Source of the DNA: Diplodia intermedia
Taxonomy: Eukaryota > Ascomycota > Dothideomycetes > Botryosphaeriales > Botryosphaeriaceae
Assembly: GCA_021495925.1 (NCBI GenBank)
Contig: JAKEKT010000083.1
Coordinates: 62,001-126,000 of the forward strand
DNA length: 64,000 nt
Direction of reading: 5' to 3'
The position numbers and the translations under genes were made by a program. The notes beneath the pieces were generated by a model. That model saw only the letters and a program-made list of their open reading frames with translations. It searched no databases and was not told the DNA's origin. This document shows, in pieces, positions 1-9,548 of this stretch (position 1 is its first letter; the number at the start of each line of letters is the position of its first letter).

Positions 1-1
1 C

Positions 2-292
2 CACAAGGGCAGGATTGCCACTGGTAACTCTATATCGAGTGGAGAACGAAGGGACAAATTCAGCAAAGACTGTGGCGGTGCACTTTGTATCGAGATGGAA
101 GCGGCAGGTGTCAGTGTCAACGGGAGTTGTCTTGTCATACGTGGGATATCCGACTACGCAGACTCCCACAAGAATGACAAGTGGAAACTTCACGCGGTTA
201 AGAATGCCGTAGTTTTTGCCAGAGAACTGCCGCGCACTATACAGGCGAGCAAAGTCAAGGCAATCAGGGAACATGTCCGAAGCGAAAAATGA
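2..292 (+). CDS. C-terminal end of a PNP/UDP nucleoside phosphorylase domain protein (5' truncated)
   Basis: The frame is open from the window edge (codon start at base 2) to a TGA at 290-292, giving the last 96 residues. It contains the segments GRIATGNSISSG, CIEMEAAGV and CLVIRGISDYADSHKN. These match the end of the purine/uridine phosphorylase (Pfs-like) domain that in fungi usually sits in large NLR, ankyrin or stand-alone proteins; MEAAG is the nucleoside-binding signature and ISDYAD the catalytic-loop region. The domain normally ends near the last KELL-like helix, here ARELP, followed by about 20 residues. No further domain fits after it, so this is the C-terminus of its protein. What lies upstream (ankyrin repeats, NB-ARC or nothing) cannot be seen. 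Role in allorecognition or nucleoside turnover is inference from the family. Confidence 0.8.
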   Translation, partial: HKGRIATGNSISSGERRDKFSKDCGGALCIEMEAAGVSVNGSCLVIRGISDYADSHKNDKWKLHAVKNAVVFARELPRTIQASKVKAIREHVRSEK

Positions 293-921
293 CAGTCCTG
301 GTACAGGAGCCTGAGCCCGAAACCAAATTGCCATCGACCATCGCCTCGGACCCCAACAACACGCCTAAAACTGCCGTGTTCCCGACCTTCCTGTGCCCGA
401 ATTCGTTGGCAGCTACTTCTCCGCAGCGAAGAAGTCCGTGACAGCAATTCGCCAAGGTCGGTTACCTCCTACGCAGTGCCGGGTGGTCCGAAAGATCCCC
501 CCCACGTTGTCAAGAGACCGACTATTAGCCTCACAGCGCACCAACGGGACCCAAATTCACTCATTGCTTGGCAATGACGACCAGAGCTGATAAGCCTCGC
601 ACACGACATTACGCTAGCTAGCTAGCTATAAGAACGGTAAAATCCCCGCATGAACCGACAACGATTCGTCTCCACCTTGACTCTCATCTGCATCACATTG
701 CACATCTTAATCCCATCATCTTACACATATACATATCACAGCACAGCGATAACCAAAATCGGCCACGTAAAAAATTATCATTTTTCTTAAACATTACCGG
801 TCCCATCAAAAGGCCATTACATGCTTACAACCGTATTTACAGATGAACCGTACATCCTCGGGACACCAGCGACGACGCCACCGCCGCCGCCGAGGAGGAG
901 GAGGACGAGGAGCAAGCAATT
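293..921. other. Intergenic, no gene seen
   Basis: Convergent 3' flanks of the phosphorylase-domain gene and the AA1-like gene. It holds a short GCTA tandem run near 613-628 and a purine/CCG-rich stretch at about 880-912. No open frame with protein-like content was found. Confidence 0.6.
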
Positions 922-1406
922 TTACTCGAGCTTGACCTCGAAGTCGCCGACCTGGCTGCAGATCTTATCGTTCTTGCCATTGCCGCCGGCGTGGCAGTAG
1001 ACAGGCGCCTTCCCGCCGCCGTTGAGGCCGCGACTACACATAATCACAAAACCGTCAGCACTCCGACATTCCCACAACGCACAAAATCCCAAGACGGGGG
1101 AGACAAGAAAAAAAAAACTTACACCTCGCCATCGACGTTCTTGTGCAGGTACAGCTGGTACTCGGAGCCGGCGGACTTCTCGACGGAGAAGGAGTAGACG
1201 TCGCCGGCGCCGCAGGGGTTGGCGCCGTTGCCGGCGAGCGTCGACGCGTCGGACGAGCTGCAGGCGGTGGCGCCGTCGTCGACGGTGAAGGAGACGGACT
1301 GCAGGCCGGCGTTGTCGCGGATGGAGAGGTCGGTGACCTTGACCGAGGCGGCGAGGCCGGTGGCGGCGAAGAGGAGGGTGGCGGTGGTGGCGGCGGAGAC
1401 CTTCAT
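922..1406 (-). CDS. AA1-like (Alt a 1 / hypersensitive-response inducing type) small secreted protein
   Basis: Two exons, 1123-1406 and 922-1033, joined by an 89-nt intron (GTAAGT donor, TAG acceptor, phase 2) give 131 residues. The N-terminus (MKVSAATTATLLFAATGLAA) is a typical cleavable signal peptide. The mature part has SVKVTDLSIRDN and SVSFTVDD, then four cysteines (ACSSS, NPCGA, VYCHAG, KICSQ), the layout of the AA1-like beta-barrel fold. Such proteins are secreted, act in the apoplast or cell wall, and some trigger plant cell death or bind host proteins; activity here is not shown by sequence. The second exon is too short to stand out as an open frame but restores the last two cysteines and the stop, which supports the splice. 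A TATA motif lies about 100 bp upstream. Confidence 0.82.
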
Positions 1407-1504
1407 GTTGGTGGTGGGTTGGTGGTTGGTGTTGTGGGTGAGAGAGGCTTGTTTTCTGTTGGTGATGGAGATGGAGGATTATTGGGGGAGGTTTGTTGTA
1501 GGGT

Positions 1505-1512
1505 CTTATATA
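1505..1512 (-). promoter_or_regulatory. TATA box of the AA1-like gene
   Basis: TATATAAG on the minus strand, about 100 bp upstream of the ATG at 1406, in a T/G-rich leader. Spacing fits a TATA-type promoter of a strongly regulated secreted-protein gene. Confidence 0.5.
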
Positions 1513-3053
1513 GAGTGTTTGATGCTCCCTCCCCCTTTTGGATGGCTGTGCGTTGCTGGGACCACTGCTGCTGCTGCGAGCGAGCGTGATGGTCGACGAT
1601 TACTTCGGAGACACTCTTTTTACGAGGCGATCGACGACGCTAGGTACGTCATGGTCCGGGACCGGGCGGCGGACGCGCGGGCAGACACGAGCTTCTAGAA
1701 AGCCGCCAGAAGCTCCCTCCCTCCAAGCACGCTTGCGAACCCATCGTCAACAACTCGAGGAAATGGGGGTCTTCGCCACACGTAGCCGGAAAAGCTGTTT
1801 CGACAGGCGAAACAAGTAGAGGAAGGAACAGAATGACGATTCCAGGGAGGCTTGGCGGAGGGGGGGCACAGACTGTTCCTATGTGACCCGGTGACACTAC
1901 TGTCGAGCCCTATGGCGACAGATGCGCGCTGCCTAAGTTTAGTCGCTGTGCCTGAACGTCCCCGACCCAAACGGCCTCACCGCTGTTCTATCCCACATCC
2001 TTCTGGAATAATAGCCATCAAGCAGGCCCCGTGCCATACAAGGCTGAGCCCCGCCGTGCCGTGTCCAAGGGTCCCCGGCCAGCCCTATACGATCGGGTAT
2101 CTCGGCTCCAATGCGGAGGTATCCCGTAGGCTTACCCGGTCAAGGGGGAGGGGGATTCACCTACACGTAAATTCCAAGTGACGCGGCGGCCTGGATCGAA
2201 ACCACGTCTGTCTCGAACACGTGCTACAGAGCCACAAAAGACCCCAAAAGTCACAATCCGTGGTCTTCCAGCTCGCCGCGGCGAGTCCGCGTCGATTCCC
2301 ACGGCGACAACTCAATGGCCGTCAGCAGGCCATGGCACCCACCCACCGGACCTTTGCAGATCCCCGCAGGGACCAAGGGCGCCCCGTACGGAGAATTGAA
2401 GAAAAACGGTATCGGCCCTTTGCCCGAGGCCCGAAAGGTTCCATCTCGGTCGTTTCCCCCTCGCTCGCTGTCGAACCAGTGCCGTTATAAGCCGCGGACG
2501 GCCATGACCTCGCCCTCATTACTTTTTCCTCCTCCCGGCTCAGACGCTTCTTCGGTGGCTGTCTTGTCTTCTTCCAATCACGCAACCCCGCTCTCTTGTG
2601 TATGCGTGCAGGGCCTTCATCTGGCGACGAGGGGCCACGGAAGCGAATTTGATCCGCCGAGATCTGTTTGTCGAATTCTTGTCCGCACCCACTGGTAAGC
2701 CAATCCGAGGATCAGTCAGTAGAGGTATGAGTGGATAATCCTGTATCAATTTCAGGACAGGATGCGGCCGTCACAAAGTTTTTGTACACGTCCAGAAACC
2801 AGCTACACGAAGAGGAGATACATACAAGCCAAAGGAGAAGGTAAATAAACAAAACTTCAACTCCTTCAATGTCCAAAATGCTCCAAAAGAACCGCATGTG
2901 ACCCGCGCTAAGAAACGAGAGAGAGAGGGAGAGAGAGAGAAAGAGAGGGAGAAAACGCCGCCCATGACAAGAACTGCGGGCGCTCCAAAATGGCAGTAAG
3001 TGTTCTTCCCTTTCAAATCGTCACCCCCGAGGTTATCAACACATTGCATTTAT

Positions 3054-3077
3054 CAACAACAACAACAACAACAACAA
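3054..3077. repeat. (AAC)n microsatellite
   Basis: Eight consecutive AAC units just downstream of the stop codon of the Zn2Cys6 regulator on the minus strand; probably in its 3' UTR. Confidence 0.85.
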
Positions 3078-3082
3078 TCATC

Positions 3083-4596
3083 TCACCTCGGCACCCAGCC
3101 AATCTCCTCAATCGGCCACCTCACCCACTGGCGAAAAATGGGCGCGATGAGGTGATAGATGCGCGAGATCAGATGGGTGCCCCAGCCCTTGATCCACCAG
3201 AAGCTGTCGAGGCGGTGCATGAGGACGCTGTAGTACGAAAACACCAGCAGGGCGTGCGGGGCATGGGCGGTCAGGGCGGTCAGGTACTCGTTGGACACGG
3301 CGCACGGCCACGAGAAGATGCTGCGCAGGTGGCAGTCGCTGGGGCCGAGGTTGAAGACGTACGTGTACGAGCGCATGAGCTCGTCGAGGGCGGCGCAGCA
3401 CACGCGGCACATGTCCGGGTCGTCGCGGGCCAGGTCGCGCTCGAGGAAGCGGCGCAGCTCCAGCAGCTGGTCGTGCTCGGGCGGGCGGGCGGGCGAGGCC
3501 GTGGCGAGCGGCTCCGCCTTGAAGCCGCCGCCGCCGCCGTCCGGGCTGGCGGCGCCCGCGGCGCTGAGCATGGCCGGGTCGAAGGCGGGCACCTTGACCC
3601 GGTGCAGCATGGGCCCGATGCTGCCGTTGAGCAGCCAGTCGCTCGACGAGAAGACGATGCTGGCGATGCCGCGCAGCAGGAACAGCCACTCGGCCACGCC
3701 GTCGCCGCTGACGAACAGTATGTCCTCGGGCTTGCGCGGCATGGCCAGGCTGAGGATGGCCGTCAGCGCGCTGAAGATGTACAGGGCCGAGCAGTTGTCC
3801 TCGGTCACGTGCGGCAGGATGCTGTTGGGCCCGCGCAGGCCGATCTTGTGGTGGGCGACGGCGCGCGCGATGTAGAAGTCGGCCTTGTCCGGCTTCCAGT
3901 GGGCCATGTGTGCGGCCGACACGGCCAGGATGGCGCGCATGACGAAGTCGTGCTGGAAGGCCAGGCGCGGCACCTCGACGCGCCAGAGCGTGCGCAGGTC
4001 GGCGTTTTGCGAGACGGTGAAGGCGGTCGAGGTGACGAAGTTGTGCAGGAGCTCGAGATCGACCATGTTCATGGCCATGTGGCCCTCGTCCTCCAGCAGC
4101 GCCGTGGCCGTGGCCGTGTGCGGGCTCGGAGCTGACGACGGGCTCAGGTGGGAGTGGCCGGGGATGCCGCCGTTGGAGGGGCCATGGTAGCCGGCGTAGG
4201 GGCTGTGGGATGCCGCCGACGACTTGCGGGCCACGATGTCGGCGAAGTCGCACGTTATCGAGTGCTTGATGCAGTTGCGGCAGTGGGGCTTCGTCTCGTC
4301 GCACTGCTTCGCCGTCAGCGGTGCATCACGTGACTCGAGCGGTCGAGGTGCGCATGGGCACTGTGGATGGGGAGGGAGGTGAGGGTGATGGGCGGGATTG
4401 ACGGAGCGGGGAGATGGCGGATAGGGGACGGGCAGCAGAGGCGCGACGCAGCACGCGCACAAAGCGCAGGCGGCGCGACGGGCTTATGATGGCTGGCCAC
4501 GGTTGCTTGAGTGCTGACCTTGATCTTACGACGCTTGCAGTGGCCGCAGCCGTTGCGAGATTTCCGATGCGGTTTCCGAGACGCGGCGGGAATCAT
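3083..4596 (-). CDS. Zn2Cys6 transcription factor (Upc2-like layout)
   Basis: Exons 4519-4596 and 3083-4303 are separated by a 215-nt intron (GTCAGC donor, CAG acceptor, phase 0) and give 432 residues. The intron cuts the zinc cluster: GCGHCKRRKIK is in exon 1 and CDETKPHCRNC in exon 2. The joined motif has cysteines at 17, 20, 27, 34, 37 and 44 (C-x2-C-x6-C-x6-C-x2-C-x6-C). A Pro/Ser/His-rich linker of about 70 residues follows, then a helical region with AFQHDFVMRAILAVSAAHMA near residue 130-150, the start of the fungal-specific regulatory region seen in Upc2/Ecm22-like proteins. A nuclear DNA-binding regulator is secure; the Upc2-like assignment is weaker, based on the very N-terminal zinc cluster and overall length. 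ATG 4596 is preferred because it begins right before the basic pre-cluster segment. The frame ends in TGA inside a possible GTGAGA donor, so a small extra 3' exon cannot be excluded. Confidence 0.85.
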
Positions 4597-7060
4597 GGCG
4601 AATGCGAGTACGACGGCGACGCGTGCGCTCGAGGGCGGGGCGGAATGCGGCGGAGTCGTGCAGCCGGCGGGGGGCGGGCGCAGTGGAGGTACAGCAACGC
4701 CCGCGACGTGCTTGCTTTTGGTGGTGGTGGTCGGGTGAGGGGGAGGGTGAATACGAGCGGAAGGCGCTGGCAGCTGCTGTAAGTACTTAAAACCCAAAGC
4801 GCCCGTGCTTGCCAGCGCTCTTCGCTCCGCGCCCGCAGCCAGCCATCAACTCGACGTTTGAGCCTGGCCTTGGTGAGCCCGCAGAGCAACACCCTCACCA
4901 CGCCGGCCTCGTCCCGCAACTGCACCTGGTTGTGGTGCTGTGGTGTTGTTCCGCTGTGAAGGGGCGCTGCTTGCCAAGCCTCAACCCTCCCTCCCTTCCC
5001 TCGCCTATCCGCATGACAGCCATCGACTCTTACGGCAGTCTCAATTGAGTCTGATTCAGCCACAGCCCTGCCACCAGACACAGCCTCAGCACAGGATCCC
5101 TTTCCTCGGCCAGGTGAAACAAGATCATGGCCAAGCACGTGGCAATCAGGCATTGAAGCTTCGTTATGACAAGAACACATTGTAGCCGGACGTCAGTTCG
5201 AAAGACCCATGTCCGGGAAAAGCCGCACCTCAACCAGGCAAACACGAGAGCCTTCAATGCTGGTGTTGATGTCGGAAGCAGCAGCAGGAGTCGAGACTCG
5301 CGGAAGCAGCGGCTAGGCTAGAGTGCACTCTACGCGTGGAATGTTTCATTATTATCCTTCATGTGCATGAAGAAAGCCCGCGTGCGAGATAAGCGAACAC
5401 GTCCAGTCCAGCTAAGCACCGGGACGAAGCCGCTTGGCCACGCCTTCTCCCAACCCTCAGAGCAGTGTGCGAGCCTTTCCGAAAATCATCGCCCAGGACC
5501 TCTCCGCCAACTTCCACATGATCGAGTGTGGAAGTTTGCTGGCTGACATCTCCGTCCATCTTTACGCCGAACCAAGTAGCCTTATGCAGGGCCATCCATC
5601 CTCATCGCACCCGAATACGAGCATCTCGGATTACCTGCCTGCCTCCAACAGCTGCGGCCGATCACACACACCAAAAAAAAAAAAAGTCCAGGCCGCTTCG
5701 TCACTCGCGTACCATCTCATTCCACATCCGGTCCTGGTTGGGTGGCCGCCTCTGACGTCGTAGACATGGGGAGGGGGGTGGCGGGATGGGCAGCAGCGAC
5801 GACCCCGCACTACCGCAACGGGTTTCCCAAACGCTAGAAACTGAGATAACCCCGCGCGCGCCGGCAGGGATAATCGCTAGGTGGCCTGGCAATCATCGTC
5901 ATCATCCCGCCGGAAGGAACGTACCCCCTGCGCGAGGGGGAGGGCGGAAAATACGCCTTCTACGTACTCTGCGAAGCTTTACACCATCATCCGTTTCACC
6001 CGTCGATCGGGGACCGCAGGGTACATATGTGTGTGGGGCGTGGCGTGCACAGCGTGGGGGAGATACTAACAATCATCCCTGCTCGAAGGGACCTCAAACG
6101 AACCATGGAAAAGAGACGGAAGAATTCTGGCGCTGGTGGAGTTGTTGGGCGCAGCTGAGGTAGGACGAATCACATTTACCGTGGGACCACCCGCCCGCTT
6201 GCAGAATTCATCGTCCCCTTATCTCCAACTTTCTCGTCTTCCCCCGTCGTGCATGACCATGTTGGCTGGCCTCGCTAGCTGAGGACCGGTGGTGACCAGT
6301 TTTATCATTTTATCAGCCACAGGTCAAGCCATGCGTGTCCCCGTGCCCCGTGTCCGCAACCCTAAATGCCCAGGTGCCGAGATAATCGGATTGGCACGCT
6401 ATACTCCCCCGAGTATCTCGCTCTGCCCGCTGGAGGTAACCTGATACAACGCGGACGTGGAGATCTCCGTCGTTCTGTCCCTACGGCACGACGGCCTTCT
6501 CTCGTGGTGGCTGAGACGGTGAGCGAGATACTCCGTGGTCTGATGGGAACCAGAACTTTCTTGTGCCCTCCTTCCTCCCTGTGTTTCTCGCATTCCTGCC
6601 TGAGTCGCAACTGCCTGCCGCAGACATCGCATACGTTCTCGCCCTCTCCTCTCCTTCCCGTCTGTCTCTTTCTCGGGTTTTGGCGTGTTCTCAAAAATAG
6701 ATTGTGGCTGTTTCTTTCCATCTTTGCTACATCTGAGCCATGAAGGGAACAGTCGTGAATGGGTGATGGGATATAAAACTTATCACTGCCTGGGTGGTGA
6801 TGACAATATACTTCACAGCAGCACACTTCACAGCTTTCCACATACAGTGATCCAAAGAGTGTGCATCAAACAATTCGTTCTTGTGTACGCATCTATTACT
6901 CATCTTGGTGCTGTTCTTCCTCTTTTTCTTTCTTCGCTCCTCCGCTTCAAGGGCAAACAGAAAGACCAAACGCCTCTCTCGGCGCCAAATTCGAATACGC
7001 CTCCCAAAAGAAGACACAACAGTGATATAGGGTATAAAAAAAAGATCAAGGAAAAACATA
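4597..7060. other. Divergent intergenic region, about 2.5 kb
   Basis: Lies between the starts of the Zn2Cys6 gene (minus) and the RTA1-like gene (plus), so it carries both promoters. Only short non-protein-like open frames occur. An A-run is present near 5671-5683. The last ~150 bp before 7061 are A-rich, as usual for a fungal leader. Confidence 0.55.
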
Positions 7061-8109
7061 ATGTCGGACAAGCCCGGACAGGACGGCTTCGTGCTCTACC
7101 ACTACGACCCCTCGACTCCCCTGGCCATCGCCTTCGTCGCCCTGTTCGCCAACACGACGCTGCTCCACATCTGGCAGCTCGTTAGGCGCCGAACTTGGTA
7201 CTTCATACCATTCGTTGTCGGCGGCACTTGTGGGTACACCCCTGGCACCAACTTCCCGCCCAGTACGAGACAAAGGGGAAAAAATTGCTGACGGATATTT
7301 CTGGTGGCAGTCGAAACGGTTGGCTATCTCGGTCGCTTCATCTCCAGCCGGCAGACGCCCGACTGGAAAACGTGGCCATACGCCATGCAAAGCCTGACGC
7401 TGCTGCTGGCACCGGCCTTCTTCGCTGCCTCCATCTACATGGTCCTCGGTCGTATTGTCCGCTTGACGGACGGATCGGCGCACTCGCCGATCCCGGTGAA
7501 ATGGCTCACCAAGATCTTCGTACTGGGCGACGTCATCTCCTTCCTTGGACAAAGTGCTGGTTGGTTGCCTTCTATTTTCCGCCCCTGTCAGTGCTCGATG
7601 TTGACTCCTTTCTTCCGACAGGCGGTGGCATGCTTTCGAAGGCGGATACGGCGAACGAGGTGAAGTGGGGCGAGAGGATCATCATCGGCGGTCTATGCGT
7701 GCAGCTGCTGTTCTTCGGGCTCTTCATGATCGTCGCCGCCATCTTCCACATCCGCATCTTGCGCGTGCCAACGGCCACGGCGGTTGCGCTGACGGTGCCT
7801 TGGAGACGGTATCTGGTGATCCTGTACGTGGCCAGCGCGTTGATCATGGTGCGATCGGTGTTCCGTGTCGTCGAGTACATCCAGGGCTCGGACGGGTACT
7901 TGATGAGCAAGGAGATGTTCATCTACATCTTCGATGCTTCGCTGATGTTTCTCACCATGGTCATCTTCAACATCTGGCACCCCTCTCGCATCATCAACAG
8001 CCACGCTACGGCCGGCCGCTCATCGGACGAGGAGTCGGCGCACAGCGATCACCACATGCTTCAGCAATGGAAGCCAACGCATGCTTCACAACGGACGGGG
8101 AGAGCTTAA
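7061..8109 (+). CDS. RTA1-like 7-TM membrane protein
   Basis: Three exons (7061-7229, 7311-7559, 7622-8109) with two short introns (81 and 62 nt) give 301 residues. The splices rebuild family motifs: GGTFETVGYLGR across intron 1 and GDVISFLGQSAGGGML across intron 2, both hallmarks of the RTA1 (lipid-translocating exporter) family. Seven hydrophobic segments are visible at about 20-42, 47-70, 85-110, 123-147, 163-187, 203-225 and 240-263, and the C-tail is Ser/His-rich and cytosolic by analogy. Members are linked to resistance to aminocholesterol, sphingoid-base movement or stress; the substrate here is unknown. ATG 7061 opens an A-rich context typical of fungi. The gene ends 11 bp before the stop of a convergent regulator gene. 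Confidence 0.9.
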
Positions 8110-8120
8110 AGTTGGGACTG

Positions 8121-9548
8121 TTATCTATTGGCTGTGGCGCGGCGCGTCAGATGGAGCCTCTCGCGGAGACTGCGGGTGCTGCGCATCGTCTTGCGGTTCG
8201 GAGTGCCCGATGACGCCTCGACGGCAGAAACCCGCGTCATTTGGCCCACGTCGGCGTGCTGCTTCTGGCTCTCGCGTTCAAGCCACTCGGAAAGAGCTTT
8301 CTGAAAGCTCTCGCCGTCGAACTTGTTGGGCCAGCCGTGTCTCAGGTACAGGCGCTTGATCTCGGTGTCGGATCCGGGCAGGGAGGAGGACAGCTGGTAG
8401 CCGTGGAGGCCGCGCATTGGTACGAGAGTCAAATTCCTGTAGCCCTCAACTAGATCGTTCAGAACCATTCCGGCGGGGCGTGCGGTGAGTCTGTTGTCGA
8501 ACTCTTGTCTGCCGGCTTCCTTGCTGTAGAGCTGGAAAGGCGTGGCGAGCTTCATGGTCTTGTTGTCCATGTTGTAGACGTAGAAGTTGCCGAAATCGGA
8601 ACACGACTTGAAAACGAACAGTTCGCCGGGCCTGGAGACGTCGAGCATGTCTTCGGCCTCGCCTTGGTCGAGGTAGTTGACTCCATAGGTTCCGTGGTCG
8701 AGTTCCGGGCTGGCGCGCTGGACAACGGTGTTCTTCAGGTAAGGCAGGTGGCGCAGCAGGTCCACAATGCGCGGCTCGAAGCCGAGGGGCTCCAGGGTGT
8801 CCTTCAGCTGGTGGTGGGGGGGCCACAGGAGTTCTTCGGCAGGGATGTAACGCATCTTGACGAGAGTGGCGTAGACGCGGCGCACGCCCTCGATCATGTC
8901 GCGGTGCGGCTCCAGCTCCTGCGGCAGCTCCCCGACGTTGACAAAGTCGTCAGCAGACATGCCCTGAGGAATGCGGTCCGAAGACGGCGACGACGGCGAC
9001 TCCGACGGCGACTCGCTAAAGTGGCACGAGAGGCCGTTCCTTTCGCAGCCGGTGCCTGTTCGGGTTAGCGAATGACGCAGGACACGTGACGTTGGGGTGA
9101 CACGGCAGCAGGGCGGGGACGTACACTGCGGACGCTTGCCGTCGCACTCCCAGTGGCGCGTGGTGCAGACCGAGCAGGCCGAGTCGGCGAGCGACGGCGG
9201 CGGCGACGGCTTGTCGGGCTGCTGGGCGAAGTCGTGGGCGGCGTCTGTGTCGTCAGCGGGCGGGCTCGGAAAACAGGCAGTTTGCTACACACAGTCGGAC
9301 GTGCCCATGTCACCGGTCGTGTACGAGCGGCGGAAGCTGCCCGTGTAGGGCACCGATTTGCGGCGGGCGTGGACCTGGATGCTGTTGGGCAGCGCGGCCG
9401 GGTCACGGCTGGGCAGGTCCATGGCGGGGCAGTTGAGGCGGGTGCTGGCGACGAAGACGCCCTGCGACTGCTTGGTGAAGTGCGGCGGCTGCTGGAAGTG
9501 GTGGTAGTTGGGCACGGAGAAGGCGGGTGCTGCGTGCTCGGTCGCCAT
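8121..9548 (-). CDS. Zn2Cys6 regulator with an unrecognised C-terminal domain
   Basis: Three exons (9293-9548, 9125-9244, 8121-9055) give 436 residues. Intron 1 is 48 nt (GTGTGT...GCTGAC...CAG) and removes an in-frame TAG. Intron 2 is 69 nt (GTACGT...GCTAAC...CAG) and falls inside the zinc cluster, turning QC plus TGCERNGLSC into a perfect C-x2-C-x6-C-x6-C-x2-C-x6-C motif at residues 109, 112, 119, 126, 129 and 136. The ~100-residue N-terminal leader is Pro/His/Ser-rich. After the cluster and a Ser/Pro linker comes a 280-residue part with no recognised fungal_trans motif; it has segments such as GTYGVNYLDQGEAEDMLDV and a basic tail. A nuclear regulator is likely; target and effector are unknown. 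The C-terminal block alone would look like a single-exon gene starting at 8960, which the rebuilt cluster argues against. Confidence 0.72.

Larger units (their letters stand above)
1407..3082. other. Intergenic region upstream of the AA1-like gene
   Basis: About 1.7 kb with no convincing coding frame on either strand. It contains the AA1-like promoter at its left end and, near 2917-2953, a GA-rich run of GAGAGA units, probably in the 3' flank of the next gene. Confidence 0.55.

Noticed and set aside
2990..4135. 381-codon plus-strand frame opposite the first Zn2Cys6 gene
   Set aside because: Antisense shadow rich in Val/Ala/Gly/Arg, without family features.
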